A DNA stretch of 62,904 nucleotides from CAYWBU01 sp942491525 (GTDB lineage Bacteria > Desulfobacterota > Desulfomonilia > UBA1062). Below the pieces are notes generated by a model, which saw nothing but the letters and a program-made list of their open reading frames with translations, ran no database searches and was not told where the DNA came from. Shown here one piece after another: positions 59,528-62,904 of the stretch. The stretch's first letter is position 1, and every line of letters begins with the position of its first letter. Location of the stretch: NCBI GenBank assembly GCA_942491525.1, contig CALOBW010000010.1:1-62904 (forward strand). The letters are read 5' to 3'. The position numbers were made by a program, and so were the translations under genes.

Positions 59528-61315
59528 CTAGCTGAGTCTGGATTTGAGCTCTTCGAGCTGTTTGGTCAGACGCGCGGGCAGTTTGTCGCCGAACTGGGCG
59601 AAGTGCTGCTCAACGTCGGGCATCTCTGCCATCCAGGCTGCATTGTCAACCTTCATCAGCTCTGCCATGTCTTCGGCCGGGACGTCAAGACCGCTGAGGT
59701 CGAGGTCACCTTCCTGGGGCAGTTTGCCGATTGCGGTCTCGACAACGCCAACCTTACCCTCAACGCGCTCGCACATCCACTTCAGAACACGGCTGTTCTC
59801 GCCGAAGCCGGGCCAGAGCCACTTGCCTTCGGGAGATTTGCGGAACCAGTTGACGTAGAACATCTTGGGACCGTTGTCGCCCAGTTTGTCGCCCATTTCA
59901 AGCCAGTGCTGGAAGTAGTCGCCCATATTGTAGCCGCAGAAGGGTTTCATGGCGAAGGGATCGCGTCTGAGGTTGCCTACTGAGCCGATGTTGGCGGCGG
60001 TGGTTTCGGAAGCTGCGGTTGAGCCCATGTATACGCCGTGGTCCCAGTTGTAGGCTTCTGCTACGAGAGGTACGGTGCTTGCGCGGCGTCCGCCGAAGAT
60101 AAAGATGTCGATTGCGACACCATTGGGGTCTTCCCAGTCTTCGCAGATGACCGGGCACTGAGCGGCCGGTGCGGTGAAGCGGGCGTTGGGATGGGCGGCC
60201 GGTGTCTCGCTGGCGGGGCTCCAATCGTTGCCCTTCCAGTCGATGGCGTGAGCCGGGGCTGCATCATCATGCTCCTCCCACCATACGTCGCCGTCATCGG
60301 TCAGGGCGCAGTTGGTGAAGATGGCGTTCTCTTTGATTGAATCCATGGCGCTGGCGTTGGAAGCATAGGATGTTCCGGGAGCTACGCCGAAGAAGCCAGC
60401 TTCGGGGTTGATGGCGTAAAGTTTGCCGTCGGCGCCGATCTTCATCCAGGCGATGTCGTCACCGATGCACTCGCATTTCCAGCCGGGGATGGTTGGGGTC
60501 AGCATGGCAAGGTTGGTTTTGCCGCAGGCTGAAGGGAAGGCAGCCGCAATGTGGAACTTCTTGCCTTCGGGGTTGGTCAGACGCAGGATTAGCATGTGCT
60601 CAGCCATCCAGCCCTCTTTTCTGGCCATGGCGGAAGCGATACGCAGAGCCAGGCACTTCTTGCCAAGCAGGGCGTTGCCGCCGTAGCCTGAACCGAAGCT
60701 CCAGATCATGTTCTCTTCGGGGAAGTGGCTGATGTACTTCTTCTCAATCGGGGCACAGGGCCAGCTTGAGTCTTTTTCGCCCTCTGCCAGGGGAGCACCG
60801 ATGGAGTGCAGGCAGGGGATGTAGTCGCCGTCGGTCCCGAGAACATCCAGAACTTTGCTGCCTACGCGGGTCATGATGTGCATGTTGCAGACTACGTAGG
60901 GGCTGTCGGTGAGCTCGATGCCGATTTTGGCGATCGGTGAACCAACCGGACCCATTGAGAAGGGGATCACATACATGGTGCGGCCCTTCATGCAGCCTTT
61001 GTAGAGCTCCTTCATTGTTGCTTTAAGCTCGTTGGGCTCGGCCCAGATGTTGGTTGGACCTGCATCAGCCGGATCGGTTGTGCTGATGTAGGTGCGGTCT
61101 TCGACGCGGGCAACGTCGCTTGGATCTGAACGGAAGAGGAAGCTGTTGGGGCGCTTGGCCAGCGGTGTAGCCATACCGGCATCAACCATCTGCTTCATCA
61201 TAGTGTTGTACTCAGCTGTGCTGCCGTCACAGACGTATACTGCGTCCGGCTGACACATCTCAGCAACTTCGTTCACCCATTTCTGTAGTTTCGCATGTTT
61301 CAGTGTTTCACTCAT
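59528..61315 (-). CDS. pckG: Phosphoenolpyruvate carboxykinase, GTP-dependent
   Basis: PEPCK converts oxaloacetate and GTP to PEP and CO2 in gluconeogenesis and can run in reverse for carboxylation. The 595-residue protein is full length. It has the kinase P-loop region HIAAAFPSACGKTNLAML, GDDIAWMKIG, the GTP-specific segment GRRASTVPLVAEAYNWDHGVYMGS, and YISTTDPADAGPTNIW. The start ATG at 61315 has GGAGG eight bases ahead; an upstream in-frame ATG gives five extra residues and is less likely. A near-consensus promoter and a terminator bracket it as one transcription unit. Confidence 0.97.
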   Translation of the reverse strand: MSETLKHAKLQKWVNEVAEMCQPDAVYVCDGSTAEYNTMMKQMVDAGMATPLAKRPNSFLFRSDPSDVARVEDRTYISTTDPADAGPTNIWAEPNELKATMKELYKGCMKGRTMYVIPFSMGPVGSPIAKIGIELTDSPYVVCNMHIMTRVGSKVLDVLGTDGDYIPCLHSIGAPLAEGEKDSSWPCAPIEKKYISHFPEENMIWSFGSGYGGNALLGKKCLALRIASAMARKEGWMAEHMLILRLTNPEGKKFHIAAAFPSACGKTNLAMLTPTIPGWKCECIGDDIAWMKIGADGKLYAINPEAGFFGVAPGTSYASNASAMDSIKENAIFTNCALTDDGDVWWEEHDDAAPAHAIDWKGNDWSPASETPAAHPNARFTAPAAQCPVICEDWEDPNGVAIDIFIFGGRRASTVPLVAEAYNWDHGVYMGSTAASETTAANIGSVGNLRRDPFAMKPFCGYNMGDYFQHWLEMGDKLGDNGPKMFYVNWFRKSPEGKWLWPGFGENSRVLKWMCERVEGKVGVVETAIGKLPQEGDLDLSGLDVPAEDMAELMKVDNAAWMAEMPDVEQHFAQFGDKLPARLTKQLEELKSRLS

Positions 61316-61343
61316 AAGACTATCCTCCAAGAAAATTCATATC

Positions 61344-61372
61344 AATATAATGAAGAGCGAGTCATTTTTCAA
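61344..61372 (-). promoter_or_regulatory. Sigma70 promoter of pckG
   Basis: Read leftward: TTGAAA (61372-61367), 17 bases, TATATT (61349-61344). Start near 61337, leader about 22 bases before the ATG at 61315. Confidence 0.75.
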
Positions 61373-61463
61373 TGCTTTTAAATTATTACTTAAATTTATC
61401 GCCTCTATTTACATTTAGTTATGTTTGGGGGTATCCCGATGAGTGAATAATTTAAAAATATGC

Positions 61464-62777
61464 TCAAATGAGAATCTTTCCTGTCAATGAGTTTTGGTTG
61501 GCGCGGTCAATCTTGACCTTGACGGTTGAACCGATCAGGTCGGCGGAACCCTCGAAATTGACGATTACATTATGAGGGGTCCGACCGTTAATCTGTTCGC
61601 GGAAGTGGTTGCTGCTGCCATCCACCAGCACGTCAAAGGCTCTGCCGACGCGGGCCTGATTGTTTTTCTTGGTGACAATCTTCTGGTAGTCTTGCAGTTC
61701 GGCCAGGCGCCGGGTCTTGTCCTCTTCTGAGACATCATCAGTCATCTCGGCGGCCTTGGTGCCGGGACGTACCGAGTATTTGAAGCTAAATAGGTTGTCA
61801 TAACCGACCGTTTCAATCAGGCGCATGGTGTCTTTGAAGTCATCCTCTGTCTCGCCGGGAAAGCCGACAATCACATCGGCGCTGAAGGCCATGTCCGGTA
61901 CTGCTTTGCGCAGTTCATCAATCAGACTGAGGTAGTGCCGGGCTGTGTATTGACGGCCCATAGCCTTGAGAATCTTGTCAGAGCCGGACTGGAAGGGCAG
62001 GTGAATATAGGGGCAGAGCTTGTCCAGATCGCTGAAGTTGGCAATCAGTTCGCTGCTCATGTCCTTGGGGTGCGAGGTGGTGAATCGCAGGCGTTCTAGG
62101 CCGTCAATTGAATTGATCTCTGCCAGAAGCTGGCTGAAATTTATTCCGCCGTCATAGGAGTTGACGTTCTGGCCCAGCAGAAAGATCTCTTTGACGCCAT
62201 TTTCCACATGCGTGCGAACTTCACCAAGGATGGAGTTGTGGTCACGGCTGAGTTCGCGGCCGCGCACATAGGGCACGATGCAGTAGGTGCAGAAGTTGTT
62301 GCAGCCCTGCATGATGTTGAGGTAGGCGCGATGCTTGCAGTCTGCGTAAGCCTGGTCAGGCACAATCTCCATGGCGGGCACATCATTATTGAAGTCAGTC
62401 ATGGCAGCGGTCGGATCGTGCTGCCGGGCAGTTTGAATCAGCTCCGGCAGGCGGTGCAGCTGGTGGGTGCCGACTACGATGTCGATGTGCGGCATGCGGT
62501 TGCGCAGCTCCTCGCCCTCCTGCTGGGCGACACAGCCCACCACGGCAATAATCAGCTTCTGGTTGGCGCTCTTGTTCTTCTTGAGGCGCCCCAGGTTGCT
62601 GATGGCCTTGTGTGAGGCCTTCTCGCGCACCGTGCAGGTGTTGAGGATGATTAGATCGGCGGCATCGGTGTCGTCGGTTTGCTGCCAGCCGTCTTTGCCG
62701 AGCATGGAGTAGATTTTCTGACTGTCCAGATCGTTCATCTGGCAGCCGTAGGTGAATATTTTAACCTTCATGGACAT
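61464..62777 (-). CDS. miaB: tRNA-2-methylthio-N6-isopentenyladenosine synthase
   Basis: MiaB is a radical-SAM methylthiotransferase that makes ms2i6A37 in tRNAs. The 437-residue protein has the MTTase N-terminal domain (VKIFTYGCQMNDLDSQKI, with three Cys in total: YGCQMN, NTCTVRE, VVGCVAQ), the radical-SAM core CNNFCTYCIVPYVRGRE and a C-terminal TRAM domain (GRAFDVLVDG...VKVKIDRANQNSLTGKIL). Both 62777 and 62771 are possible starts; neither has a clear ribosome site and a promoter box lies directly upstream, so a leaderless mRNA is possible. Confidence 0.95.
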   Translation of the reverse strand: MSMKVKIFTYGCQMNDLDSQKIYSMLGKDGWQQTDDTDAADLIILNTCTVREKASHKAISNLGRLKKNKSANQKLIIAVVGCVAQQEGEELRNRMPHIDIVVGTHQLHRLPELIQTARQHDPTAAMTDFNNDVPAMEIVPDQAYADCKHRAYLNIMQGCNNFCTYCIVPYVRGRELSRDHNSILGEVRTHVENGVKEIFLLGQNVNSYDGGINFSQLLAEINSIDGLERLRFTTSHPKDMSSELIANFSDLDKLCPYIHLPFQSGSDKILKAMGRQYTARHYLSLIDELRKAVPDMAFSADVIVGFPGETEDDFKDTMRLIETVGYDNLFSFKYSVRPGTKAAEMTDDVSEEDKTRRLAELQDYQKIVTKKNNQARVGRAFDVLVDGSSNHFREQINGRTPHNVIVNFEGSADLIGSTVKVKIDRANQNSLTGKILI

Positions 62778-62779
62778 GG

Positions 62780-62808
62780 CTCATAGCCGGCCTTTATTAA
62801 AAGGTCAA
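62780..62808 (-). promoter_or_regulatory. Possible promoter of miaB
   Basis: Read leftward: TTGACC (62808-62803), 17 bases, TATGAG (62785-62780). The expected start falls between the two candidate ATGs of miaB, consistent with a leaderless or near-leaderless transcript. Confidence 0.45.
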
Positions 62809-62880
62809 CCATCAGCACGCAAAAGATGTTAGACTATGGATTGCACAATACTTATTGCTTCGGATGAGATCTGCCGATAA

Positions 62881-62904
62881 TATAATGAAGCGAAATACAG
62901 GGAG
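62881..62904 (+). promoter_or_regulatory. Possible rightward -10 box and ribosome site at window end
   Basis: TATAAT (62881-62886) is followed by a purine-rich AGGGAG at 62899-62904. It may be the start of a rightward unit divergent from miaB, but the -35 (TTGCTT, 20 bases off) is poor and the gene is outside the window. Confidence 0.3.

Overview
This is chromosomal, gene-dense DNA (about 55-58% G+C by eye) from a Gram-negative bacterium. The outer membrane is implied by heptose kinase (hldE1/rfaE1), several signal-peptide beta-barrels, an omptin-like protease and lipoproteins. Several features together fit best with a deltaproteobacterial-type lineage (Desulfuromonadota/Desulfobacterota or a close relative): the YicC-RemA(DUF370)-gmk block, DUF4416, dprA-topA-trmFO, pheA-hisC-aroA-cmk, GTP-type PEP carboxykinase, a CIRCE-controlled groESL, HDOD and hybrid-kinase signalling, and an orphan HybA/HybB redox module. 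This assignment is an inference from gene content and order. I saw no rRNA, tRNA, CRISPR array, transposase, integrase or prophage genes.

Layout. 1-3752: end of purM, purN, a Rossmann-fold protein and two type IV pilin-like proteins. 3857-12267: lysC, secreted proteins and lipoproteins, a three-domain acyl-ACP/CoA ligase-acyltransferase, a flavin-binding protein, a DUF2804 protein, a small beta-barrel and a K+-type channel. 12306-17430 (leftward): a tightly overlapped housekeeping operon ftsY-hldE1-DUF4416-yicC-remA-gmk-pyrF. 17587-22993: a periplasmic helical-repeat protein, an NMO-family flavoenzyme, a HybA-like Fe-S protein with a HybB-like membrane partner, and a MerR regulator. 23048-28430 (leftward): a signalling cluster HDOD - hybrid histidine kinase - chemoreceptor. 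28576-37674: complete recC-recB-recD, then a PerM/AI-2E-family permease. 37675-44700: an HpaA-like lipoprotein, a Ppx/GppA protein, an EAL protein with a degenerate GGDEF domain, a leftward omptin-ABC ATPase-permease operon, a small CBM48-like protein and a half-size EamA transporter. 44840-46907: CIRCE-groES-groEL and terminator. 46926-50062: TetR regulator, yacG, pcnB, a membrane protein and a small AT-rich gene behind a sigma54-like promoter. 50051-54137 (leftward): pheA-hisC-aroA-cmk. 54299-54665: cold-shock gene with a long leader. 54714-59413 (leftward): dprA-topA-trmFO. 59528-62777: GTP-PEPCK and miaB.

Most of the window is conserved core metabolism, information processing and envelope biogenesis. 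The parts most worth a second look are the omptin protease translationally coupled to an ABC-2 exporter (41388-43766), the HpaA-family lipoprotein (37675-38469), the orphan HybA/HybB pair with twin palindromes at its promoter (19731-22258), the sigma54-like promoter in front of an unknown 72-residue protein (49792-50062), and a hybrid kinase with an apparent N-terminal winged-helix segment. No defence island, biosynthetic cluster or mobile element was recognised.
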